From positions 1 through 64,000 of the forward strand of contig JAMWFC010000056.1 in the NCBI GenBank assembly GCA_027475525.1: a DNA stretch of 64,000 bases, given 5' to 3'. Made by a program: the position numbers and the translations under genes. Source of the stretch: Macrolepiota albuminosa (Eukaryota; Basidiomycota; Agaricomycetes; Agaricales; Agaricaceae). The notes under the pieces are model-generated. The model saw only the letters and a program-made list of their open reading frames with translations, did no database searches and was not told where the DNA came from. Below are positions 44,290 to 54,270 of the stretch, in pieces; within the stretch, counting starts at the first letter, position 1, and the number at the start of each line of letters is the position of its first letter.

Positions 44290-45048
44290 GATGGACGGTA
44301 CGTTTAGGAGGGCTAGCGAGAGCAGGGGGCACGCAATTAATAACAACGGCAAAGTTACAGGGGGGAAGGCGAGAAATAGTATGGGTAGGTCCGGGCTGGG
44401 GCTCACTGGCGGTAACAGCAATCTGTTTGATGGCCGAGTGAGGAGGTGCAGTACGAGTGGGAGAAGCGATGATGGGTACAGTACGAGCAGGAGAAGCATT
44501 GCCATGAAAAAGACTACCAAGAATGGGAGGAGGCAGAACAGAAACAGGAGTGGCCAGAGCGGAAGGAACGGTAGGGGCTGACAGGGCACTAGGAAGACTG
44601 GCAACGGTGGGCGACGTAGCAACCGACTACTCATGGTTAACATGGAAAATGTGAGGAAGAGGAGGAGGGAACTCACTTTGCCAACCTCGGTACTAGCCAG
44701 CAGGACGTCAATCTTGTCGGACAGAGAAGGAGCCTAGTATGGGCGCTGAACCTTAGTCCCACAAATCCAAAATCAAACCTAAAAACTTACAAACAAGTCC
44801 GCAAATGGTAGTAACCAATCGGCACCCTCATATTTGCGGTACCAAGCCATGCACCATTCACGAACCTCGACATCCCATGCCCAGGAACTGTCAGAGCCGT
44901 GGACCACGAGCCAGCACCAATAGAGTTGCATAATGCCAGGGACGGTTTGTAGCGCATCGGCGGGACCGACAGACTTAGCGAGATCGAATAAATAGGAGGC
45001 CTTAGCCAGGAAATTGCAGAGAGCAGAGGCATCGAAAGGAGTGGACAT
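44290..45048 (-). CDS. Element B antisense gene, 5' part, three exons
   Basis: ATG at 45048 begins STPFDASALCNFLAKASYLF. Exons 45048-44791, 44733-44677 and 44626-44290 are separated by introns of 57 and 50 bp with GTAAGT..TAG and GTGAGT..TAG. All exons stay in phase. Exon 1 is a helical Trp-rich domain (WCWLVVHGSDSSWAWDVEV). Exon 3 is a Ser/Pro/Ala-rich low-complexity tail, cut by the D LTR at 44289. I do not recognise the protein. It lies between pol and the polypurine tract, opposite in sense to the element. An upstream in-frame ATG at 45123 is possible. Confidence 0.6.
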
Positions 45049-45184
45049 GCTGAAAAGATGGGAAGGAAAACATGAGAAGGTGAAGTGCTGAAAATGACTT
45101 TTATAAGGCGCCGGCGGCATCATACGGACTGTAGCGCAGTCAAATTAATGACGGCGTTTGACTGAGGACAGTCAATTTTTCAGT

Positions 45185-45194
45185 TGGGGGGAGA
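45185..45194 (+). other. Element B polypurine tract
   Basis: TGGGGGGAGA lies immediately before the 3' LTR start TGATAGGC at 45195. Confidence 0.7.
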
Positions 45195-45281
45195 TGATAG
45201 GCTTCTACTCGGACTGAGCGCATCAAGGGACATTATAGGCCAACCAACACTTGACGTACTGAAGACTCTAGCGACCAGTTG

Positions 45282-45450
45282 GGAATATAGAGCAGCCCTA
45301 GCTCTGGCAACCGACTACAGGATTTAGACATTTATCCTAACCACTAGCTACCAAGCCTTCAGCACACTCCATTCACCTATCCCAAGGACAAAGGAGGCTC
45401 ATAACATATAGCGCTAACACGACGGCGGGAGAGGACTCTAACTAAACCCT
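45282..45450. other. Segment present only in the 3' LTR of B
   Basis: The 5' LTR runs from CAGTTG straight to GATCACTTCC (about 7202-7207), but here 169 bp intervene. The segment has no TG..CA ends and no clear target duplication. A GAGGACTCTA copy near its right end matches the 5' LTR at 7186. It may be an original LTR part lost from the 5' copy. Confidence 0.6.
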
Positions 45451-45568
45451 GATCACTTCCAGAAGGAGCCAGCAGCAGGCGCTGCCATTTGACGAGGCAC
45501 TTCAATCAGAAGTCTAAAAGGATCAATGACGGCGGCTGTCAGGTTCTGCTGAGTCAGGGGCTTTCCGT

Positions 45569-45722
45569 GAAAGCAATCGCCCTTACAATGCGGACTTGAC
45601 CCATGGATACTCGGGTGTCTGGAACTCCAGGGCTAGGACTCCAGGGAAAGCAATCGCCCTTACAATGCGGACTTGACCCATGGATACTCGGGTGTCTGGA
45701 ACTCCAGGGCTAGGACTCCAGG
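45569..45722 (+). repeat. 77-bp tandem duplication, exact
   Basis: Units start at 45569 and 45646, in the solo D LTR. Confidence 0.95.
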
Positions 45723-46232
45723 GTTCAAGACGTGGACAGGGAAATCCCGGGAGAGGGGACTTAGTCCGGGGGTTTTGGGTGGTGGGTAACGGGGGAGTTT
45801 GGGTGGGGGTCAAGTCGTGAACCAGAGGTTCTAAGACGAGACCAAGTTAGTAAGTTAAAGTCGCGAAGTGCGTACCAGTCTTAGAGCACGCAAATATCCA
45901 AGCGTGCCAGTCAAGCGTGCCAGTCAATGCGTACCAGTCAAATAGAGGGCACGCAACAATCCAAGTAATGCAAAGTAACAGTGTATGTAATATCAAGACT
46001 AGCGAATACAACAGGGAACTATGCTATAAGTACTACGGGGCCGGGTCTTGGGGTTCCGAGATGTCTGGAATGGGTTCCGGGGGTCATTGAGTAGCGGCAG
46101 GGGCTGCATACCGGGATCGCGTGTGTGGGGCGCACGATCAATTGGTGCGGATGGAGCCGTGATGCGTGATGCGCGATGGCTGGAACGAGTCGCGTGATCC
46201 GATCGTTGATCGGGGCTGGTGGCGGCTGATGG

Positions 46233-46386
46233 CGGTCCTTGATGCGCATGATGGTGGTGTCGGCGGTCGTGATGGCGGGGCGTGTCCTGTGGGGTCGGAG
46301 GGAGGGTCCCGGTCCTTGATGCGCATGATGGTGGTGTCGGCGGTCGTGATGGCGGGGCGTGTCCTGTGGGGTCGGAGGGAGGGTCC
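46233..46386 (+). repeat. 77-bp tandem duplication, exact
   Basis: Units start at 46233 and 46310, in the solo D LTR. Confidence 0.95.
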
Positions 46387-47145
46387 CGGAGGGTGTTCCG
46401 GGGGTGTCCCGGGGTGGGCCTGGAGGGGAGGGGTTGTGACAGCGGCACTGGATATACTTAAATCCGACATCTGGACCTGTCAGGAACTAGTACAATGTGT
46501 AGCGCTGACATTAGCGCTCACGGTGTCTGTCAAGGATTTTCCGATCATACACCGAAACAGCCTGGCCATTTGGAGAGTTGCCGCTGGTCGCCATGGGTCA
46601 GAACGCCGTTGGTCGCTGTCATCCATGTGCAAAAGGTCGCCGTTGACAGGTCGCCATTAGAGGAAACCATGAGGAGAGGCACTAGGAGGTAGTGCCGCAG
46701 ATGGACTTGTATCTTGGCAAACATGGTAGCGCATAGTATATAAAATAGCTACTTTACATGTATATAACAACGAATCGTAACCCCTTGCACACACACAGTT
46801 ACACTTAGCGTTCAAATCGCACTAGCTTCCTTTGACTTTGTCACTAAGTTGGGCGCTAGCCTCGTCTATCTCGTCTTCATCATTTACAGTGCCACCTACG
46901 GGCACAATACGATGCACTACTCGTCTTTTCTTTAATATCTTTGTCTAAACTACGACGCTTACTATCTGCCAGGTAGCCCCCGAAGCGCTATAATCTAGCG
47001 CATTGTTTTACCACCTCCACTTGAGCACACCGGGACCCTGTCAGGACTCCTCACAACTACGCACGCCAAGCGCTGGAGACGGTGTTGTACTGCGTATACG
47101 TCCAGCGCACCCAACCACAATTGGCGTCATCACCACTCACAAGAG

Positions 47146-49748
47146 ATGGAGGTCGATGATGAGGGGCACTATGGGTGCCAGGAGCGCTATTATCAGGCAC
47201 CATTGTCATGCTTATATGCATTGATACTGATGTATGCAGGTGTGGTGACCAGGCCACCATCTGTACCATGGGCACACTGGCCCATTGCAGAACTGTATGT
47301 AGAACCTGCACCACAAGCGCAGGAATCAGCAGTGCCAGACGCACTCCTCAGCAGACTGGAAGCAGTGGAACAGCCAGTTTCTGCAACTGCATTCTTCCCA
47401 CAGGACAGTTTGGCCATGGTAGTAATGGAGGGATTGCTTGATCAGATCAAGCTGATGAAGAGGCAGCACATTGCAGTGCTGGAACAAATTGATTGTGCGT
47501 CAAAGTGCAAAGTTTCAACTTTTGAGGAACTGACCACCAAGGTCAAGAGGGCAAGATATCAGCCAAGTCAACCAGTCGAACCTCCATGGGCTAGGATGCT
47601 ACCGACAATGCAATTAGCATGCCCTGAGCAGCCTGCTCAGCCCATTGCTTCATCATCGCAGCTACCTGCCCTGGCCCCTCAGGCCTCCTCAGAATCACTG
47701 GCTGCAGTCAGTAAGCCTTTGGCAGGACTGTCTCTGGATCAGTGGGAACCCGCATTGTTGCGGGCCCCACCTATGGGGTCCAGATCCATCACTGTAGTGC
47801 CACGAGCACCTGTTCATAACATTCCTCATGCTGAGCCTGGGGGGAGAACTCTGGCATGAAATGTGCCTGCCTCTTCGGTGGCTCAGCCACTATCTGAACC
47901 ATCTGCCCCAGCCATATTGGGGCCTTCACATCAACATCATGGCTGCAAGCCGCCTCTTGATGCCTCCAAACTGGAGGTGATAGAGTTCCCTGCTGGCATT
48001 CCCACACATGCTGGGAAAGTGTCAATGTTCTTTTTGTTGCCTGTCACTGTGCCAGCACCGCAGGCACACAATTGCAACCTTGAGAAACCTGTCTATGCCT
48101 AGAAAAGGCAAAGCTCCAGTTGTGTCCTTGTCTGACAAGAGCAACTATGGAGAGTTGAGCTAAGAGCATGAGGAGGAGGGAGAGGAAGGGAAATCGGCAG
48201 CAGACCAATTCCAATGAGTATCATGCAATAAGCGCATTGCAAAGAAAAAGGCAAATTGTGCCAAGGAGTTGCAGGCCCTGAAATATAGGGCCAAGGATGA
48301 GTTTTTGGGGAAGATCCCCAATGGATTGGAGGTGAAGGTGTGGGGCCTGCTTGACATTGAGCAGATGAACTCGTGCTTCAGAGGAGTACTCAGCCACTGC
48401 ACCTATTATTCATATCATTTGAATACTGTGCTGTTGGGAGCTGAAGCTGATTGGGCAGCAGCTTATGAGTTTGCTTCTGGGCACCGTGCTGGCATACCCG
48501 CCACCATCATCTACAAGTTCTTCCCTCACAGTCTTTCCTGCACCCTATTAGAGCTTGACTGGCTCTATAAATACTACTCAAACCTGCATGCCCCTCAACA
48601 TGACAGAATAACTGCATATTTGCTCATCACAGAGCTCCAGATGTTCACACAGCAAACAGATGAGTCTCTGCACAATTGTACAATGAGGCTCCTGATGACA
48701 GACCCTTGCTACCATAACCTCATCAGCCCAATGCAAGGGGCTGATGATCTTGCGCTTGTGGAGCGCTGATACATTCTGGGGCACTTTCTGTGCACGAAAG
48801 AGGATGGAACCACTGTGCTGTGCATAATGCGCACTCAAGACCCAGCCATGCCATTTGACCTGGATCAGCTAGCGCAGTACATGCTGGTCTTTGGTTGCTC
48901 TGGGCTGACAAATATGTATCAGGGCATCGCGGTTGATCATGCATACTGCATGCACTTACAAACCCTCTTTGGGTTTGTGTTATGCTGAGCCCTCTGCGCT
49001 AACAGCGCAGCCAAGCCCATAATAGTATGGCACATGACTCTTTGTCATGGCCCACCTGGGTCTGTACTGTGAGGCTATTGCCTCTTATGACACCATGTTT
49101 CCTGACCAGCCATTCGAGCCCCAGAGAGGGCCACAGCTCAAACTTCACCCAGTTCACATGCCTGATGACTTTGCATGGAACTTCTCAGACGACGATGCCC
49201 TACATGTCTTGTTACATAACTGGATACCACTCAACTGGGTGGACCACACATATACTTACGGAGTGGTCTTCCTGGAACAGCAGTTCCATGCTCCAACAAT
49301 GTCTATGGACATCTTCTGACAAATCAACAATGAGCACATGGAGTGCTTGAACAAATACGGAACCCCTCCTGCAATCCCACAATGGGATGGATGGCAGGAG
49401 ATGACCAAAGACGACCATTATCATCTTATGTTCAAGCACAATAAAGAAAGTCATTTTCCTGAAAACCCTGAGGCCAATGGCCTCTATTACCTTATTGGCA
49501 TGGACCTGAATCAGGTCCACCTTCTAAAACGCACAGCAGCGCATGGTACACTACCCACTATTGCTTCAGCAATTAATGTTGCACTAACTGAACCTATAGT
49601 AGTAGACATGCCTGCAGTCAAGGGGCCCATAACCCCACTAAGGACAGAATCGGCACCTCCCCCTTCCATGATTAATGTCGCAATGGAGGAGGAGTCAATG
49701 GTGACAGAGACGGGCACAGTCATGGGAGCATTGTCAGACAGGTCATAG
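47146..49748 (+). pseudogene. Element A third ORF, decayed
   Basis: This partner of 17319-20030 keeps an ATG (MEVDDEGHYGCQERYYQAP) lost in C, so it gives the best evidence for the true start. The frame runs to a TGA at 47857 where C has a sense codon, then continues in pieces: GCKPPLDASKLEVIEFPAGI, EFLGKIPNGLEVKVWGLL, NWVDHTYTYGVVFLEQQF and IPQWDGWQEM. The blocks conserved between the two copies cover nearly the full length, suggesting selection before decay. Stops include TGAs at 48101, 48768, about 49317 and the final TAG at 49746. Confidence 0.65.
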
Positions 49749-50094
49749 ACCCATATTTCAATTAGGTAACTTTGAGTAAAACACTCAATCTGCTCAAGCT
49801 GACACACACTCCAGTGTAGCATGTATATACAGCGGACTCATGGGAGGAGTCACTCTTGTTTGTTTCTTTCAAATTTCATTCTAGTTTTGCTGCTTGCATA
49901 GTATGTGTACTCGCACACTAAGATTTTGCTCGATTCAGTGTTCCTGAAAGACACGACTACTTTGAGCACGACTACTTCGAGCACGACACTAACATCCTGC
50001 AGCGATGTGATGTGCATCTTTGAATAATGCTTGCACTACCATGCCTACTCCAGTCCACTTCACCTCCTCTCATAAGACCAAGTATTTGGTCTCA

Positions 50095-50104
50095 TTGGGG
50101 GGTA
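50095..50104 (+). other. Element A polypurine tract
   Basis: TTGGGGGGTA precedes the LTR start, identical to the tract before the 3' LTR of C. Confidence 0.65.
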
Positions 50105-50278
50105 TGTAATGGAGCATCACACTTGTTACTAGCATCAACGACACTATATGCCTACAGTAGAGTATTATGTAAGACAACATCTTGTATTCACTCTAGTTCT
50201 AGTCAATCCGATATTGCAGTCTGATTCAGCACTGTGTGAAACACACAAGATAGTTCTAACTCGTAACCAACAGTTACA
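50105..50278 (+). repeat. Element A 3' LTR
   Basis: 174 bp from TGTAATGG to AGTTACA, homologous to the C LTRs with many transitions. The left target duplication lies outside the window or was lost. Confidence 0.85.
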
Positions 50279-50689
50279 AACCCCCACTGGTACTTAAAGA
50301 GTAGCTACCCACTTGTCATACTTTAGTCTTGATATTACATTGATTGTTTGTGTGCCCTTTGATCTGACTGGTACGCACTGACTGGCATGCTTTGACTGGT
50401 ATGCTCAACTTATTTGCGTGCTCTTGAGATTGGTATGCACTTTGCAACTTAAAGTTTATTAACCCCAGTCTCATCTTAGAACTCCCAGTTCTTGACTCGA
50501 CCCTAACCTCCTGATCCTTTCAACTTCACCTGATTTCTGGACTAAGTCCCTCACCCCAGGAATCCCCTGTTTGTGTCTTGAACCCCAGAGCACAGTCCGG
50601 AGTTCCAGACACCCGAGTACACATAGATCAAGTCTGCCTTGTAAAGGCATTGCTTTCCCAGAAAGCCCCTGACTCAGCAGAACCTGACA
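50279..50689 (+). repeat. Old family-D LTR remnant that received element A
   Basis: The sequence follows the second half of the D LTR: GTCTTGATATTACATtG-type start, repeated TGGTACGC/TGGCATGC motifs, then GAACCTGACA at 50680-50689. It is more decayed than the other D LTRs. Element A begins or ends at 50278, within this LTR, so a D LTR was here before A. Confidence 0.8.
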
Positions 50690-51068
50690 GGACTGAGGGT
50701 GAGTAACTATGCACTTTACATGATTCACACATTAACTAACTGTACCTTGGTAGAGTAAACTTACACTGGTTCCTAGGTACAGTCTAATAGAGTCATTTAT
50801 ACTGGACTGAGGGAGTAAAACTTACACTGGTTCTCTGATTTCTAACATAATCTAATACCGTACAGCATAGGAGCCTACTAAATTGTCAAATTTAGAGCGC
50901 TCTTTCTCCACCAGAAGCAAGACAATCATTTACACGAACACCAATGCATTTCTTATAGAACCATACTAATTCTATCAAGGATGTAGTTCACAAGCAAGGG
51001 AAAGTGATAAACATGCAAAAGATTTCTGGACATTGAGTCAAACCATGCTGCGCATGAGGAACCTCGGT
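50690..51068. other. Intergenic region downstream of the kinase
   Basis: No convincing gene. It contains a short diverged repeat (TTACACTGGTTC near 50760 and 50821, GGACTGAGGG near 50690 and 50803). Confidence 0.5.
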
Positions 51069-52359
51069 TTAAAATGGCAGAAGTGACACAACCTCATCAA
51101 TACTAATCCTTTCTTCTGGCTCATACGGTAACATTTTCCCAAGGACCAGCTCCAATGCCTCCAAATCTCCGCTGAGCTCTTTTTGTCCCATTTCATCCCT
51201 CATCCGGATATTTTCTAGGCGTTCCCTGAGGTTTACTGTCCTAGGCTTTCCTGACGAGTCGCCCGAATCCAGCTTGAAGGTGGCATCTTCCTCGAAATAT
51301 CGATCGCGGTTTTCCCATTTCGTCCACCATCGCTCGGGGAACTTGCCAAACGTGCGAACCATATCGACTATGATCTCGTCTCGCTCGTTGAAAAATGAAT
51401 ATAGAAACCTGTGGTTGCTGAACATCTCGTAGATCAGGCATGCGAGAGACCAAATGTCAATTTTGGGACTAATAAGCGGGTCCTGGAAAATGATTTCAGG
51501 AGCAGCCAAAGAGATTGGGGTGTGGGGGAATGGTTTCTCTGGATCAGCCACAAGGAATGATTCGCCGAAATCCGTTATCTTGATTGAGCAATCGTTCGAA
51601 TCGAAGGCCATTCCGGCTAGTTGGATATTTGGAGGCACTACCACGTAAGAAGGCGCTGTAGGTGTACTAGGGGTACTATCGATTCTCCTGACGTGTTTTT
51701 TTATAGGTTCCCCAAGACAACGATAAACCTTTTCCATCGACCATGAGTGGAAATCGGGAATGTCAAAGAGAATGTTATGATGATGAAAGTCTTCAAAATG
51801 GTCAGTATAGAACAAGTGAGAAATACGAGTTAATTTTACCTCCATGCACGACACCACAGGAGTGTAGAAACGCAAGCCCCTGAGCACTCTGCGACACTAT
51901 TCTTCGCGCGACCGACGTTGGCAGCCTGCCGGCAGCGGTCTGGTATCTGACTTTGCCAACGCTAGGACCAGTCACTTCGGTGACAATGCAGTGATGACGA
52001 CCATTCGGGCCCTCAAGCTCAAAATTGTCAAGTAAGGTCGAAATAAATTTTTGCCCAGGGTGCTGGTGGCCTGCCACTTTGATATGTTGTAGAATCCTAA
52101 TTTCCGAGCTTCCTGTAGGTGAGGCGACGATGAACTTGATTGCAACGAATCGGTTCAGTTGCTGATCTCTCGCAAGCCAAACCGTCGAATAGCTCCCGTA
52201 TCCAAGTTTGTGAACAATACGGTATCTGTTCTTGATTTCATCGTCAATGTGTACAGGATGGTAGCCACCAGGCCTGTACAATTCAAGCTCTTCGACATTG
52301 AATATCCTTTTATACAGCGGTTTCTCGTCTTCCTCGTCTTCAAGATCAACGGAAGCCAT
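51069..52359 (-). CDS. SRPK-type serine/threonine protein kinase
   Basis: Two exons, 52359-51840 and 51790-51069, flank a 49-bp intron (GTAAAA, CTGAC branch, AAG); splicing restores HGDFHHHN. In order: an N-terminal ELYRPGGYHPVHIDDEI hallmark of fungal SRPK-like kinases, glycine loop LGYGSYSTVW, VAIK lysine, EVTGPS hinge, catalytic loop HGDFHHHNILFD, ITDFGES metal motif, LAAPEIIF and DIWSLACLIYEMF. The loop has His where Ser/Thr kinases usually have Lys. SR-protein kinases phosphorylate Arg/Ser-rich splicing factors. ATG 52359 gives the usual spacing to the hallmark; 52413 is an in-frame alternative. About 413 residues, complete, and the only intact host-type gene here. Confidence 0.9.
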
Positions 52360-52566
52360 AGTTAAGCGATTGAGTGATGTTCGATGATGAGGATGGTCCG
52401 GTGCATAGCACATCTATTTTCATGTCACATTACAAAGCAAATGATTCCGAGGTCTACTTTAGTAGACTGAGGTTTTACTAAGATATGGCACTTGTAAAAC
52501 GCGCCTACATCACGTGCTGTGACTTGGTGTGACCAGGGTCTCGGTCGCGCGTTAATTAGTCGCGCG

Positions 52567-52720
52567 TACTGAGGATACATTGTAAGGTGGACATGAAATA
52601 TACTTATTTTTGGGCTGTTCTACTATCTTCTAAGTCTTTCATCTACTGAGGATACATTGTAAGGTGGACATGAAATATACTTATTTTTGGGCTGTTCTAC
52701 TATCTTCTAAGTCTTTCATC
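52567..52720 (+). repeat. 77-bp tandem duplication, exact
   Basis: Units start at 52567 and 52644, upstream of the kinase, outside any transposon. Confidence 0.95.
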
Positions 52721-52800
52721 AATGACTCTGGCAGTACTCTATGACCCCGGTACTTTTTTCCTGCCCATGCTGTTGGAAATCAAGCAGAGACGCTGTCAGA

Positions 52801-52962
52801 CCTAAGATCAATGTAAGTACGTTAATCCTCAGTCTCGTAACAATCGACTATATTGCACTGTACCTAAGATCAATGTAAGTACGTTAATCTAAAAGTACAG
52901 TAAGTCTTCTATCACAATAATAAATATGTTTGAGTACTCACCCTCAGTCTCGTAACAATCGA
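52801..52962 (+). repeat. Interleaved short direct repeats
   Basis: CCTAAGATCAATGTAAGTAC and following bases occur at 52801 and 52863 (26 bp, 62 bp apart). CCTCAGTCTCGTAACAATCG occurs at 52827 and 52942. Origin unknown; perhaps edges of an old insertion. Confidence 0.6.
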
Positions 52963-53008
52963 TTGAGGGTGCCGTCCATGTAACGTATCTCTATATACTT
53001 GTACCACA

Positions 53009-53043
53009 AGACAATGGCCATTGTCTGGTCAGGGTGACCAGAC
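53009..53043. repeat. Two adjoining palindromes
   Basis: AGACAATGGCCATTGTCT (53009-53026) is a perfect 18-bp palindrome. It overlaps GTCTGGTCA-GGG-TGACCAGAC (53023-53043), a 9-bp stem with 3-base loop. Confidence 0.75.
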
Positions 53044-53982
53044 AAAGCAGAGGTGGCCGGTCAAAGCAGGGGTGGCCAGTCCGGTGAATATCTGTGGTGG
53101 CCCAGGCAATTCAATTCTAATTCTAACACATGCTGCCTGTTTACCATTTAAACCTTTATTGTAAGCACTTGCTTGTATGGGCCGTTGCTAGCATGGCGTG
53201 ACCAAGATCTGCACTTGATCAAAAGGTATGGGCCTGTGGCAGACCAAGGTCTACAGCATAGGGTGTTGAATACGTGATGTGGCAGTGTTAATGTGACCAT
53301 GTCAGCATGACGTGGGTACATTAACTTAGCGCAGAAAGGAGAAATACCGGCAATGTTTGTATAATATTCAATGTCTGATTCGTATATATCAGTATTTGTA
53401 AACATAACACAAATATATAAAAAAAAAAAAAAAAAAAAAGTAGAGCCTTCATTTGTCAACATTGTCCCTGTATGCGTAGAATGTGTTGCTATCAACATGA
53501 CCGCCATACAAGAATAAGTACATCCCTGTATGATGAGGCTTCGTATTCATAGCCTGTAAAGGGGTGTTATTTGATGAATTATGTCAAAAACTGGCAACGA
53601 ACCTGTTTCTTGTTACAATTCAGATTCTTGACCCTCCCTATAACCCCTTTGATGTGCCTGAATGCTCAAATAACATATGCGTGTGCAGATCTGGGCATCT
53701 GTGAGTATAACAGAGCCAAAAAAAAGGTGCAAATATATGCACTTGATGCTCTGAACTATACCAGTCCTTCTGCTTTTGTTTTTTCCGATTTTATACAATG
53801 AATCACTGTCAATAGTTCAGGAAACCGCATGGGATGATTGTTTGGAAGTTGATAAGCAAATCATGGATGCTACAGGGTGGGAATGAACGTTCAAAGCAGC
53901 GTTAACACTGAGCAATGTCCAGGATGCCATGACACGTCAAATACACATGTGACAGTCACATATACACATCAATATTGCTCCT

Positions 53983-54092
53983 GTTGGCTTTAAACAGCCA
54001 ATGTTACCCCCCCACATCATCCTTGGAGCATCCACATGCAGCTAGAGGCTTTGCTGCACGATCTAAAGTCAAAAAAAAAAAAAAAAAAAAAA
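53983..54092 (+). repeat. Short A-tailed repeat, copy 1
   Basis: About 85 bp starting TTGGCTTTAAACAGCCAA and ending CTTTGCTGCACGATCTAAA, followed by a run of about 22 A. It has the layout of a short retroposon. Confidence 0.5.
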
Positions 54093-54162
54093 GAGGTTCA
54101 AAGTACAATTGATAAGACCGACATACCAATTTAGTACAAATACCTGCCCATGATGCTCTCCT

Positions 54163-54270
54163 TGGCTTTAAATGGCCAACGCTGGCCCCCTCGTCATCCT
54201 TGGAGAGTCCAGACATGGCCGGAGGCTTTGCTGTACATTCTAAAAAAATAATAATAATAATAATAATAAA
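54163..54270 (+). repeat. Short A-tailed repeat, copy 2
   Basis: TTGGCTTTAAATGGCCAA to CTTTGCTGTACATTCTAAA, followed by an A-rich (AAT)n tail. It is roughly 80-85 per cent identical to copy 1 by eye, same orientation. Confidence 0.5.

Larger units (their letters stand above)
45537..46441 (-). mobile_element. Solo family-D LTR in the B 3' LTR
   Basis: On the plus strand it starts TGTCAGGTTC and ends GTTGTGACA, the reverse complement of the D LTR ends. The 5-bp duplication GCGGC is at 45532-45536 and 46442-46446. The uninterrupted site is visible in the 5' LTR at 7285-7295. It includes two 77-bp duplications (45569-45722 and 46233-46386). Confidence 0.92.
7120..47132 (+). mobile_element. Element B: Ty3/gypsy element hosting C, D and a solo LTR
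   Basis: It is bounded by a 5' LTR (7120-7977) and a 3' LTR (45195-47132, itself interrupted). CCAC lies at both 7116-7119 and 47133-47136. Inside are a primer-binding-site-like TGGAGCCCAC at 7981, gag split by element C, protease, RT, RNase H and integrase ending at 25832, an antisense gene, and a polypurine tract at 45185-45194. Insertions account for about three quarters of its 40 kb. Confidence 0.88.
45195..47132 (+). repeat. Element B 3' LTR, interrupted
   Basis: It begins TGATAGGC and ends GGCGTCATCA, followed by CCAC. A minus-oriented solo D LTR (45537-46441) and an extra 169-bp segment (45282-45450) separate it from the layout of the 5' LTR. The remaining bases match 7120-7977 with scattered, mostly transition differences. 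A TATA box is at 46737-46744. Confidence 0.85.
115..50278 (+). mobile_element. Element A: old Ty3/gypsy copy, split by element B
   Basis: Two blocks, 115-7119 and 47133-50278, align collinearly with element C (10893-20725): leader, gag, protease, pol, third ORF and a 174-bp 3' LTR. Element B (7120-47132) lies between them with a CCAC duplication. The 5' LTR is missing because a family-D LTR end abuts at 114. Compared with C, A carries many stops and consistently shows TG or CA where C has CG, as expected for an old methylated copy. Confidence 0.88.
52360..53982. other. AT-rich intergenic region upstream of the kinase
   Basis: No supported gene. It holds a 77-bp duplication (52567-52720), two separated short direct repeats (52801-52962), a pair of palindromes (53009-53043), a short GGTGGCC-type repeat near 53050-53095 and a 20-bp A run near 53420. 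Confidence 0.6.
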
